NCBI GenBank assembly: GCA_026874595.1
Contig: CM049308.1
Span: forward strand, 93,859,624 to 93,923,623
Source: Sipunculus nudus
Lineage: Eukaryota > Annelida > Sipuncula > Golfingiida > Sipunculidae
DNA length: 64,000 bases
Direction: 5' to 3'
In this document: in pieces, positions 9,519 to 20,879 of the stretch
Numbering within the stretch: the first letter of the stretch is position 1
Layout of the letters: each line of letters begins with the position of its first letter
Made by a program: the position numbers and the translations under genes
Notes under the pieces: model-generated
The model's input: only the letters and a program-made list of their open reading frames with translations
What the model was told of the DNA's origin: nothing
Database searches by the model: none

Positions 9519-9555
9519 ACATTCGGGCCTGGTTTCCATTTTCACCCGTTACAAA

Positions 9556-9614
9556 TGGTGGCAGCGGTGGGATTCGAACCCACGCCTCCGAAGAGACTGG
9601 TGCCTCAAACCAGT
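9556..9614 (-). pseudogene. Antisense 3' part of mature tRNA-Leu, read-through of the primer-binding site
   Basis: On the minus strand this reads from the 5' strand of the anticodon stem through a GAG-type anticodon loop (TTGAGGC), the long variable arm (CTCTTCGGAG), the T arm (GTGGGTTCGAATCCCAC) and acceptor strand, and ends in CCA. The CCA tail is added after transcription, so its presence next to the tRNA body argues for copying of a mature tRNA. The 5' part (acceptor strand, D arm) is absent; at 9611-9617 the sequence passes into the Ty3 pol fragment through about 3 bases of shared sequence (AGT). The fragment ends near tRNA position 26-27, next to a base that is commonly dimethylated. 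Confidence 0.85.
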
Positions 9615-10857
9615 CAGCATCGACGTTCCTTTTTCCGGACCGATATTCTATTTTAAAGTTAAAGTTTGCTAATGCAGCCACCCACCTATGCCCTGTGGCA
9701 TCCAGTTTTGCGGTGGTTAACACATAGCAAAGGGGATTATTGTCAGTCTTGACAGTAAAATTGCCCCCATACAAGTAATCTTTGTATTTGTCAACAACCG
9801 CCCATTTTAAGGCCAGGAATTCTAGTTTGTGAACAGCATAATTCTGCTCAGATCTGTTTAGACTGTGGCTTGCATAAGCAATTGGTTTCAGTTTCGAATC
9901 GTGTTCCTGGTATAGAACCGCCCCTAAGCCAGATCTAGAAGCGTCTGTATGCAAAATAAAAGGCTTAGAAAAGTCTGCATACGCCAAAACTGGGGCTTTA
10001 CACAGGAGCTCTATCAGTTTCTCAAAGGAGGACTTTTGGTCTGGACCCCATACAAAAGGTGGTGCTTTGGATTTACGCTTCTTAGATGCAGGACTTATAC
10101 TAGAGCCTTCGCCTTTAAGGAGGTCATGGAGGGGCCTTGCGATTTGAGCAAAATTACGCACGAACTTTCGGTAAAAGCTGGCAAAGCCAAGGAAACGTCG
10201 GACTTCAGTTACGGAAGATGGAATGGGCCAGTTCTTCAAGGCTTCAATTTTAGTGGGGTCAGTTTGGATTCCTTTAGCCGAAACAACATGGCCAAGGTAA
10301 TTTACTTGTTTTTTGAACAAATGACATTTACTGGGTTTCAATTTCAATCCAGCCTCTTTCAGACGTTTAAAGACTGCCGTAAGTCGATCTAAGTGTTCTT
10401 GAAAGGTGGAACTGAACACTATAATATCGTCAAGATAGAGGAGACACTGAGACAGATGGAGATCACCCATTGTCTTTTGCATTAGGCGTTGGAACGTGGC
10501 GGGGGCGTTAATTAAACCGAACGGCATCGTATTCCATTCGAAAAACCCGAGAGGACCTGCAGTGAATGCGGTTTTAGGCTTATCCTCCTCCTCTACTTCA
10601 ACCTGCCAGTACCCCGCTTTCAAATCGAGAGAAGAGAAGTATTTACTCCCAACTAGCGAATCTAAGGTGTCATCTATACGTGGTAATGAGTAAGCATCAC
10701 GGACAGTTTTAGCATTAAGCTTGCGATAGTCTATGCAGAAGCGTAGCTTATCATCTGGCTTTCTGACTAGAACAATAGCTGACGAATATGGGCTGCAACT
10801 ATCTCTAATCACCCCCAATTCGAGCATTTCCCTTATGTGATCGCGCACCTCCTGATA
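9615..10857 (-). pseudogene. Inverted fragment of Ty3 pol (RT to RNase H)
   Basis: This is a near-identical reverse-orientation copy of about 4690-5935. It covers reverse transcriptase from the segment QEVRDHIREM through YLDD and RNase H to residues NVDAD; one visible amino-acid difference is R to H in the YASRSLN segment. It has no protease, integrase or start of its own. On one side it joins the antisense tRNA-Leu fragment; on the other it ends in a TA microsatellite (10855-10869), which supplies an accidental ATG. The frame runs on into the tRNA and LTR sequence (to 9496) as a chimeric open frame that should not be annotated as a gene. Confidence 0.9.
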
Positions 10858-11430
10858 TATATATATATACACACTTCCAACATCAGTTTACTGGAAGAGT
10901 ATACTGCAGACATTCATTTTCAAACCTAGATATAGACCAGGTTTGGCTCGATTATAAATCGATTTTATAGAGAGCCCGAAATTAGTTAAACTTAGATGAG
11001 CTGGCAAAGCTACCTTAAAGAAAGCTTTGAACCCTATGGCTGACAGGCCGTAAATCATATGCCCGCCTGTGTGTGAGAGAGGAGTGTGATGATGAAGGGG
11101 GGGGGGATGAACCATGGGGAAAATGTTACCCCGTTCTATCAAATTTAATGTTGTCTGTGCTACTACCTGAATCATAACTTGATAACTTGTCCGATTATAC
11201 CCCGTTTTCAACAATTTATGCAGAAGTAAACAGTTCCACAATAAATTTAACTTATTATGTTCCCATTATATGAATAAATAGTTCAATGGAGCCGGAACAA
11301 ATTAGAGAGTTAGCAGTGCTTATGTTGAAATAATACCACTAATGTCTTGAACACACATAAAATGTAGAAATAACAGTGCATAAATCAATGAATTAAATTA
11401 TATCACACATCATCGGATCTGTGGTTTTAT
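10858..11430. other. Unassigned non-coding sequence
   Basis: No gene, RNA or known repeat is recognised apart from a G run (11099-11106). The sequence loses complexity toward the satellite. Confidence 0.4.
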
Positions 11431-14400
11431 ACTTTTCATATGAAGTGTCGGATATACGTTTTCGGTTAAATAATTAATCCTTATACAGACCATAATGATA
11501 CACTCAGTTTGCATTTAAGAAAGGACAAGGTAACTTGGGGTTTCATTTTTGTTTTCATATAAAGTATCAGATACATAGTCCACTTTAATGAAAACATTTA
11601 TTTTCAAGCAATTTATATCTGGGAAAATTTAAATAATTGCAATGTTTGCTTTGACGTTAGAAAAATAAGAAACCAACATTAAATGAAATTTGATTAATGC
11701 TCGAAAAACATAAAGAACGTGTTAGCATGCATATATGGAATATATATAAATACGCTCAATTGAATTTAAAAAAATCAAGGTTAATATGGACCTTATCCTT
11801 TAAGTTTTAGATACATATCTAACAGAAGAATAAATTTATTTTCATAAAATGTATATATGGACAAAGTAACATTAGAGCAATGTTTGCCTGGCGTTAGAAA
11901 ACAATGTTACATAGTATAATTAAATAAAATTCGAACAATAAACGGATAACGTTCGGAAAAGGTTAAAAATACACGGAATTAGCATTTAAAAGAAATGACA
12001 AGATAAGTTTTGGATTTCAATTTTTGATTTTTATGAAGTATCCAATACATTCCAAACCAGTGAATACATTTATTTTCGAGAAATATAAATATGGAAAACA
12101 TACGTTAAGGCAATGTTTGCTTGACGTTAGAAGATGTTATATAGTAATATTGAGTAACATTCAAACAATACTCAGATAACGTTTAGAAAAGGTTAGTATG
12201 GGTCAAAGTAAATACAGTCTACGACTAGGTAACTCTGGATTTTACTTTTGTTTTCATAAAGTATCAAAAACATTCGCAAATAAAGATTACATGTATTTTC
12301 AAGAGAGATATATATGTGGACAAAATAACATTGGAGCTATGTTGTCCTGGCGTCAGATAAAAATATTATTCCAACATTAAATCACATCTGATTGATGTTC
12401 GGGAAACATTAGGAAAATATTAGCCGATGGAAAAAAATAAATACGCTCAATTTCAAAGAAACCTCAGAATAAATTCGATCTTATCTTTGTTCTAATACTT
12501 TCATAAGAAAAGAATACATTTTCATGAAATGTATATATGGATATATATTAACATTAGAGCAATGTTTGTCTGGCGTTAGAAAAAAATGTTATATAGTAAT
12601 ATTAAATAACATCCGAACAATATTCAGACAACGTTCGGAAAAGGTTAGCAAAGTTCAAAGTAAAGACACACTGAATTTGCATTTAAAAGAAATGACAAGA
12701 TAATTATTGGATTTCATTTTTGTTTTTATGAAGTATCCAATACATTGCAAACCATTGAATACATTTATTTTCGAGAAATATTAATATGGACAAATTAACA
12801 TTAGAGTAATGTTTGCCTGGCGTTGGAAAAAGTGTTATATTTAATAACATTCGAAAAATAGTCGGATAACGTTCGGAAAATGTTAGCAAAGGTCGAAGTA
12901 AAAATAGACTGAATTTGCATGTTAAAGAAATTACAAGATAAATTTTGGATTTAATTTTTGTTTTCACGAAGTATCAAATACATAAAAAACCAGCGAATAC
13001 ATTTATTTTCGAGAAATATAAATATGGACAACATAAGTTAGGGCGATGTTTGCTTGACGTTAGAAAAAAGTTTTATAGTAATATTGAGTAACATTCGAAC
13101 ATTAGTCAGATAACGTTTGGAAAAGGTTAGTATGGGTCAAAGTAAATACAGACTATACGACAAGGTAACTGTGGATTTTACTTTTGTTTTCATAAAGTAT
13201 CAAATACATTCGCAAATAAAGAATACGTTTATTTTCATGAGATGTATATATGGACAAAATAACATTGGAGCAATGTTGTCCTGGCGTCCGATACAAATAT
13301 TTCCCCAATATTAAATAACATATGATTAATGTTCGAAAAACGTTAGGAAAATAGTAGCGTATGGAAAAATATAAATACGCACAATTTCAAGGAAAACCTC
13401 AGAGTAACTGTGATCTTATCTATTTTCTAATAAGTTTTAGATACATTCCTAACAAAAGAATAAATTTATTTTCATGAAATGTATATATGGATATAATAAC
13501 ATTAGAGCAATGTTTGCCTGGCGTTAGAAAAAAAGGTTATATAGTAATATTGAATAACATTCGAACAATAGTCGGATAACTTTCGGAAAAGGTTAGCAAA
13601 AGTCAAAGTAAAAATACACTATATTTGCATTTAAAAGAAATTCCAGATAAATTTTGGATTTCATGTTTTATTTTCATGAAGTATTAAATACATTAAAAAC
13701 CAGTTAATACATTTATTTTCGAGAACTATAAATATGGAAATCATACGTTAGGGCGATGTTTGCTTGACGTTAGACAAATGTTTTATAGTAATATTGAGTA
13801 ACATTCGAACAATAGTCAGATAACGTTTGGAAAAGGTTAGTATGGGTCAAAGTAAATACAGACTACGACAAGGTAACTCTGGATTTTACTTTTGTTTTCA
13901 TAAAGTATCAAATACATTCGCAAATAAAGAATACGTTTATTTTCAAGAGATGTATATATGGACAAAATAACATTGGAGCAATGTTGTCCTGGCGTCCGAT
14001 ACAAATATTTCCCCAATATTAAATAACATATGATTAATGTTCGAAAAACGTTAGGAAAATATTAGCGTATGGAAAAATATAAATACGCACAATTTCAAGG
14101 AAAACCTCAGAGTAACTGTGATCTTATCTATTTTCTAATAAGTTTAAGATACATTCCTAACAAAAGACTAAATTTATTTTCATGAAATGTATAAATGGAT
14201 ATAATAACATTAGAGCAATGTTTGCCTGGCGTTAGAAAAAAAGGTTATATAGTAATATTGAATAACATTCGAACAATAGTCGGATAACGTTCGGAAAAGG
14301 TTAGCAAAAGTCAAAGTAATAATACACTATATTTGCATTTAAAAGAAATTCAAGATAAATTTTGGATTTCATGTTTTATTTTCATGAAGTATTAAATACA

Positions 14401-15850
14401 TTAAAAACCAGTTAATACATTTATTTTCGAGAAATATAAATATGGAAAACATACGTTAAGGCGATGTTTGCTTGACGTTAGACAAATGTTTTATAGTAAT
14501 ATTGAGTAACATTCGAACAATAGTCAGATAACGTTTGGAAAAGGTTAGTATGGGTCAAAGTAAATACAGACTACGACAAGGTAACTCTGGATTTTACTTT
14601 TGTTTTCATAAAGTATCAAATACATTCGCAAATAAAGAATACGTTTATTTTCATGAGATGTATATATGGACAAAATAACATTGGAGCAATGTTGTCCTGG
14701 CGTCCGATACAAATATTTCCCCAATATTAAATAACATCTGATTAATGTTCGAAAAACGTTAGGAAAATATTAGCGTATGGAAAAATATAAATACGCACAA
14801 TTTCAAGGAAAACCTCAGAGTAACTGTGATCTTGTCTATTTTCTAATAAGTTTAAGATACATTCCTAACAAAAGAATGAATTTATTTTCATGAAATGTAT
14901 AAAAGGATATAATAACATTAGAGCAATGTTTGCCTGGCGTTAGAAAAAAAGGTTATATAGTAATATTGAATAACATTCGAACAATAGTCGGATAACGTTC
15001 GGAAAAGGTTAGCAAAAGTCAAAGTAAAAATACACTATATTTGCATTTAAAAGAAATTCAAGATAAATCTTGGATTTCATGTTTTATTTTCATGAAGTAT
15101 TAAATACATTAAAAACCAGTTAATACATTTATTTTCGAGAAATATAAATATGGAAAACATACGTTAAGGCGATGTTTGCTTGACGTTAGACAAATGTTTT
15201 ATAGTAATATTGAGTAACATTCGAACAATAGTCAGATAACGTTTGGAAAAGGTTAGTATGGGTCAAAGTAAATACAGACTACGACAAGGTAACTCTGGAT
15301 ATTACTTTTGTTTTCATAAAGTATCAAACACATTCGCAAATAAAGAATACGTTTATTTTCAAGAGATGCATATATGGACAAAATAACATTGGAGCAATGT
15401 TGTCCTGGCGTCCGATACAAATATTTCCCCAATATTAAATAACATCTGATTAATGTTCGAAAAACGATAGGAAAATATTAGCGTATGGAAAAATATAAAT
15501 ACGCACAATTTCAAGGAAAACCTCAGAGTAACTGTGATCTTATCTATTTTCTAATAAGTTTTAGATACATTCCTAACAAAAGAATACATTTATTTTCATG
15601 AAATATATATACGGATATATTAACATTAGGGCAATGTTTGCCTGGCGTTAGAATAAAAGGTTATATAGTAATATTGAACAACATTCGAACAATAGTCGAA
15701 TAACGTTCGTTAGGGAAACGTTATCCAAATATTATATAACATTCGACAAAACGTTCGGAAAACGTCCAGAAACTGTTAGCATAAGGTCAAAGAAAAGGCA
15801 CGCTCAATTTGTATTTGAAAGAAACCTCAAGGTTACTTTGGATCTGATAT
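11430..15850. repeat. Satellite array with 708-bp three-monomer higher-order repeat
   Basis: Monomers of about 236 bp share blocks such as AACATTCGAACAATAGTC, GATAACGTTCGGAAAAGG and TACATTTATTTTC. From about 13510 a three-monomer unit repeats: the marker TTTGCCTGGCG falls at 13512, 14221, 14929 and 15637, spacings of 709, 708 and 708. The three monomer types are told apart by CTGGCGTTAGAAAAAAAGG, TTGACGTTAGACAAATG and CTGGCGTCCGATACAAAT. Before 13500 the monomers are more divergent and the order is less regular (12565 to 13512 spans four monomers), as expected at the edge of an array. Short open frames here are translations of the repeat. Confidence 0.88.
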
Positions 15851-16479
15851 TTTTTATACTGGGTATCGGTTGCTTTTCCAACTGAATATACCCCTCTTAA
15901 ATCATAACTCTTCACCGTAATTCGGTAATCATTGATTCGCAAGAGAATTAATAGCTAGTTTTTTTTACTACGGGAATAAACGAAAATAAAGATAAATATA
16001 AGCTGATTGAAATATTCACAACGCATAATTTACGTGTTTAAATTGCCAGTGAATATAAATTCTTTAAATAAGTTTGTACAACGTTTTCCCCACCTATAAA
16101 AATAAAGTGTCTTTCAAAACCATCTGACAACCATTAAGCATTGCTCACCAAACGTTGCCTCGATGTTGTGAAAAAATTTTAGTGAAACTAGACGAAGGGC
16201 AAATTATTACATTAAATAACATTATATAATATTTGAATAGGAAAAATATGACGATATATATTATTCTAAACTGAAATTAAAGAAAACTTTCACGTGATAT
16301 TTATATTTCCATACGACATTGGGAAAATGTTTCTGTAAGGTAAAATACTAAACGTTTTTCCCATAACGTCTATACACCATCCGCCGCTTCCCTTTTGCAG
16401 CCTGTTCATGTTGCTACAACGTTGTGACACTGTAATGTTGTAGCATAACTTTCTGTCAACTTTATCATGAAAGTTGCGG
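15851..16479. other. AT-rich region with AACGTT-containing repeats
   Basis: No gene is recognised. Several degenerate AACGTT, ACGTTGTGA and TGTTGTAGCA words (16140-16170, 16415-16475) suggest relation to the neighbouring satellite or another tandem family, but no period could be established. Confidence 0.35.
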
Positions 16480-16957
16480 AAACGTTATGTGTTAGCTGGG
16501 TGTTCATATACATGCACAAAGAAAATAAAACTTCAGGTTTTTCAGTATAAACTCATTCATAGGATTATTACTCACAACAAATGGTTACACACAATGAATA
16601 TAATTGATTCAGCTTTATGCAAATATTGTAAAATTAATGAGGAAAACTTAATTCATAAATTCACGACATGCAAAGAAGTAAAAGCTTTCTGGGATATTTT
16701 CACAACTTGGTGGAATGGTATATTTTTAACATCTCACAGGTTTGAAGTGAAAGACAAAATATTTGGTATCTTCTATAATTTTAACGAAAAACAACCTAAT
16801 TATTGCACGTTGTAGGCTAGATACTATATCCATCATATCAAATGTATGGAGGACAATCTTTCTTTCTTCAGATTTAAGATAAAGCTTCTCAGAGATTTAA
16901 AAATAGAGAGATATAGGTCCGTAAATTCGAATTCAGTTGATGACATTAAATGAAAAA
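16480..16957 (+). pseudogene. LINE-type retrotransposon, 3' end of ORF2 (zf-RVT region), broken
   Basis: The frame 16474-16815 encodes a segment matching the zinc-binding C-terminus of LINE reverse transcriptases: FQYKLIHRIITHNKWL, then LCKYCKINEENLIHKF with the C-X2-C...H...C pattern, then a WDIFTTWWN motif. After an in-frame TAG at 16813-16815 the same frame continues with ARYYIHHIKCMEDNLSFF, which fits the end of such proteins, so the stop is a nonsense mutation. The reverse transcriptase and endonuclease are missing: this is a 5'-truncated dead copy. The clade (L1/Tx1-like) is a guess from the motif order. Confidence 0.75.
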
Positions 16958-17562
16958 AGTTAATCACTGCAATAGAAAACCAGCAGTGATGCACATAAAA
17001 ACACTTTTATCAACAGATAAACGTCTCTCAAGCAACATGGTTATGTTGATTCCCTATTATTATAATATGGTTTTAAACAGTAATGATATTACTTGAACCC
17101 ATAACTGTACTCTATATTTTGTGAAAATATTTAAGTATGCCGGACACAAAAAAAAATTTGCTAGGGGTAAAAGGAGAGGAGGCACTTTATTTCACATTTA
17201 TCCATGGCTTACTAACAGAACAAGGAATAGTGATATTTTCATAAAAAAAAAACCCTTATGGTGTATGATCACGTTGAGTGGTTGAAAACTTAATGATTAT
17301 CACATATACATTTGAATGGACTACATGAAAGATGTGGGAGTCTGTCATGATCCCGTTTTTCCTATTATATTTAAGTATCTCAAATATGGGACTGTAATAT
17401 GCATAAATAAATACCCACTGGGACAGTAACAATGTTGAATATATAGAATAATGTAGTGAATGCAGGGTTCCGTGGGGGTCAGTCACACTGCAGGTGTAGG
17501 GGTTAGCTGCGTATCTCACTTACGTAAGCGGGATTTGTCCGCTGGCCTGTAACAGCGATGTA

Positions 17563-18012
17563 GGTCAAGCAAACGTATTCCAAATCTCATTATATTATCA
17601 TATAACATAATTGCCTATGAAAAAATGTTAATATAGATTTTACATTAAATGAGCCCAATTCCTGCAGGAAAAACATTCTATTTTTCCACTAAAAACATGA
17701 GGTTGTGTGATTTGTTCAAAAACTATGGGCACATCTATGAGCACTGTCAAATCGGCAGTGACATCACACACTGGGAAACCCCCTGTGACTAAAAATTCTA
17801 GATCTCAGTAAAAGCACAGTATTTCCGCCTCTGTCAGTCCCAAATTTTCAGCAGAGAATAAAAACAACATGTATTACTAGATCTGAGTTGTTGATAAAAT
17901 TCAGTCCATGATGTCACACGTGTACCAGCCAATCAAATCAGGGCAAAGTCTGGGATCTGGATGAAATCCTCCCATCACACAACAAACGCACGTGGAATAG
18001 GTTTACTTAACC
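17563..18012 (+). mobile_element. MITE copy 1 (19-bp inverted ends)
   Basis: The element starts GGTCAAGCAAACGTATTCC and ends with the near-complement (GGAATAGGTTTACTTAACC), giving an imperfect 19-bp inverted repeat. It has no coding capacity. It is followed by the 4-base linker TTCA and a second head-to-tail copy. Confidence 0.8.
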
Positions 18013-18016
18013 TTCA

Positions 18017-18472
18017 GGTCAAGCAAACGTATTCCAAATCTCATTATATTATCATATAACATAATTGCCTATGAAAAAAATATTAATATAGATTTTACAT
18101 TAAATGAGCCCAATTCCTGCAGGAAAAACATTTTTTCTATCTATTTTTTCCACTAAAAACATGAGGTTGTGTGATTTGTTCAAAAACTATGGGCACATCT
18201 ATGAGCACTGTCAAATCGACAGTGACGTCACTGGGAAACCCCCTGTGACTAAAAATTCTAGATCTCAGTAAAAGCACAGTATTTCCGCCTCTGTCAGTCC
18301 CAAATTTTCAGCAGAGAATAAAAACAACATGTATTACTAGATCTGAGTTGTTGATAAAATTCAGTCCATGATGTCACACGTGTACCAGCCAATCAAATCA
18401 GGGCAAAGTCTGGGATCTGGATGAAATCCTCCCATCACACAACAAACGCACGTGGAATAGGTTTACTTAACC
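18017..18472 (+). mobile_element. MITE copy 2, head-to-tail with copy 1
   Basis: It has the same ends and nearly the same interior as copy 1, with small indels near 18135 and 18225. The pair is flanked by TGTA on both sides, so a 4-bp target duplication is supported by the uninterrupted 3' LTR. Confidence 0.8.
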
Positions 18473-19199
18473 TGTAGCGCTGGGCGATAACCGCCCGTGC
18501 AGGGCTGACCATGCGGATACCGTTCGGACGGTAACCGTCGTCCTTTAGCCTGTAAGTAGAGCTCGCGCAGAGCGTGTAAAATCAGTGTGAAGTGTTGCTC
18601 TGTCTGTTCTCAGGGTGGTCAGCTCTCGTGTCAGCCTTAGAAGTGATATGTTCACTTGCCATTGGGATTCTATCCTGGAATATTCACATTTACTTTTGGA
18701 TTACCTATACTGCATAGGAGTATATATAATTGGATGACTCTACCAACCTACGTTTACGGGGATTATAATTGTTTAGGATATTGTGCGTAGCGGAATGAGA
18801 CCACGCCCCCGGCTTCGCCTGCAACGGAGTGAGAGAGCGCCTCACCATCTTCTTTTGCCATCTGTAAGTTATTACTAAGTTGTATTAAAACCTGAATCAT
18901 GTACTGCTGCTTATTTCATTTGTGAATGCATGCGACTTAGAGTGTCAAGTGCAGATACAACAACCCGAGCCGTTAGGACTTAAATAAACTAACCCGAACT
19001 CACGTGTACACCCCCTCCCCCCCCCCCCCCCCGATGTTACAGATATTTTGGCGCCCAACGCGGGGCTCGGGAAATTTATTAGACATTATTTGAATTAGGT
19101 AGGAAAGTTAATAGGTTCTACTGATAACAAATGGTTTTGTTTATACGGAAAAAAAATCCTATTGAGCATATTTTGGCACGTAGATACAGATAAACAGTA

Positions 19200-19469
19200 G
19201 TGGATAATTCTAGTTTACTGGGGATATTCTTACTTCTGACCATGACCCTGTTCCGTACACCGAGGTTGAGCTTAGTTGATGAACAGGAGCATAGAGTGGC
19301 GGTTACAGCTGAATATCGTCCACCAGAGCCACCCATAAGGTCATCATATACGGACACTATGACAGAGCCGGATGAGCGCCAGCCAGCCCACTACAGCATG
19401 ACAAGCATGGCCAACCATAGTCGACCGGAGAGACGAACTACCTTTGATCCAGCAGTAATTAACACTTAA
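19200..19469 (+). pseudogene. Possible gag N-terminal remnant of the LTR element
   Basis: An 89-codon open frame begins about 130 bases after the primer site. It is hydrophobic at first, then rich in P, R, E and S. Position fits gag, but no capsid motif or zinc knuckle is visible, so the assignment rests on location alone. Confidence 0.3.
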
Positions 19470-19599
19470 CCGAGATCAACCTGGCTTGAGAGAAATCCAA
19501 CCGCACCTCAACCGGAAACAACACCGATGAATCACCCAGCAGCGCCACCTATGAGGTAATCAGTCTTCGAGAGAACGACGCAGCATGATCCTCGTATCC

Positions 19600-20400
19600 G
19601 CCTAAATCAGAGTGGAACGGGTGAAGTGAGGCATATTAGCATGGATGTCTGCAGCCAAATGGTGTATGTAGGTTGCGCCAACTACCACAAAATCCAGAAA
19701 GCCATCCAAGTTGTATACATATGCAAAATTTGAGGCAGATAAGTAAAAACCACTATATGTTTATGAGTGATTTTAGCCCGTGGCAGACAAACAGATGGAC
19801 GCTGTGCAAAAATGGTTGAAGGTGGCGCCACCAGTTTTGCGTATGATAAAGAGCTATGTGAGAACTATACACATGCAAAACTTTGGCCCAATCGGTCAAA
19901 CGGTTCCCGAGATATGAGCTTAGATGTCTGCTGCATAAACTAGAATGCAGGTGGCGCCACCTGTCATAAAATCAAGAGAGCTGTCGGGGATGTATAAACC
20001 TGCAAAATTTTAGGCAGATATGTCAAACCACTGCCGAGATATGAGTGATTTTATCCTATGGCAGACGAACAGATGGACAGTGCAAACATGGTTGCAGGTG
20101 GCGCCACCATTTCTTGTGTATGTTATAAAGCTCTCCAAGGGCTACATTTGTGCAAAAAAATTTTCCTGATCCGTCAAACGGTTCCCGAGATATGTGGGTT
20201 TATGTGTGGAAACAGACGCACAAACGGACGCAGAGCGCAGAGGAAAGGTAAGAGGTCAAAACAAAATCGGGGCGCAGCAGTTCACATGTGACCCGTACAT
20301 AATCCCGGGTTTCGTAAAATTCCGCCCAGCGGTTACGGAGGAGTTCTCCGGACACCTACGCGGCGGCGGCGGCGGCGGCGTGCAGCTGAAAACATAGTAT
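19600..20400 (+). repeat. GGTGGCGCCACC module inserted in the LTR element
   Basis: Copies of GGTGGCGCCACC recur near 19823, 19951 and 20098, with intervening text such as CAAACGGTTCCCGAGATATG and ATGCAAAATTT. The stretch is homologous to 58520-58924 and to 63496-64000, starting from a shared AATCAGAGT...GTGAAGTGAGGCAT sequence. It ends near a CGG run (20360-20380). Confidence 0.75.
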
Positions 20401-20879
20401 CCGCAAAACTCTGTTTTGGCGGATACAATAATTACAGTGGATTTACCATTTAAATAAGATATCCATTAAAGACAACCCTTGTACAATTGCAAGCAGCGAA
20501 CGGTCAGCGATTACATATTACTAGGACAGCACAGCTAGGACCAACTTGGCGAATCAGTTTATGAACAACCATGTTTAGTTTGTAATCTACCCAATCTTGA
20601 TGGAACAATAGGGTCAGACTGCTACAGAGAAGAGGGCTGATTTAAATCTCTACACCACATGGGATACTGAAACTCTCAGACCAAATCGTCAAGTAATATC
20701 ACCGCATAAATTCGCACATCTGCCCCTAGTCTCAGAAACCACAGAAGTAGAAGCGATGACTGAAGATTACGTACTGTGTTCCGTCAAAGAGACTCAAGAA
20801 CCAGATCCAGAATCTATTTGTATTGTTGAGCTTACTTCCGATTTCAAGAGAGACGGCTAACGCCACCTGGATGATAGAA

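Larger units (their letters stand above)
8869..9553 (+). mobile_element. Tandem miniature LTR retrotransposon (TRIM-like) with tRNA-like LTRs
   Basis: Three 145-bp LTRs (8869-9013, 9139-9283, 9409-9553) alternate with two 125-bp interiors (9014-9138, 9284-9408), a 270-bp period. Each LTR starts TGTAACCGG and ends CCCGTTACA, so it has TG...CA ends within short inverted repeats. Two bases after each LTR is an 18-base primer-binding site, TGGTGGCAGCGGTGGGAT, matching the 3' end of mature tRNA-Leu including CCA. Before LTRs 1 and 2 is the purine tract CGGAGAGGGGGTGAA (GTAAA in front of LTR 3). The interior has no coding capacity, as expected for a TRIM that is mobilised in trans. Adjacent copies differ by only a few bases. 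LTR sharing in an LTR-int-LTR-int-LTR array is a known product of recombination between TRIM copies. Confidence 0.85.
17452..19041 (+). repeat. 5' LTR, interrupted by two MITEs
   Basis: It aligns with 22693-23310 after removing 17563-18472. It includes a C tract (19013-19032) just before its GATGTTACA end. The MITE pair is flanked by TGTA on both sides, whereas the 3' LTR has a single TGTA at the same place. Confidence 0.85.

Noticed and set aside
8839-9672. 277-codon open frame with three repeated blocks
   Set aside because: It is the translation of the miniature LTR array; the blocks repeat at 270 bp, a multiple of three, so the frame stays open by chance.
9496-10872. 458-codon frame looking like a separate pol gene
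   Set aside because: The pol part is an inverted fragment; its ATG comes from a TA microsatellite and its C-terminus from antisense tRNA and LTR sequence.
12198-13314. Two related 60-65 codon frames
   Set aside because: They are the same satellite monomer read in one frame and are not kept in other monomers.
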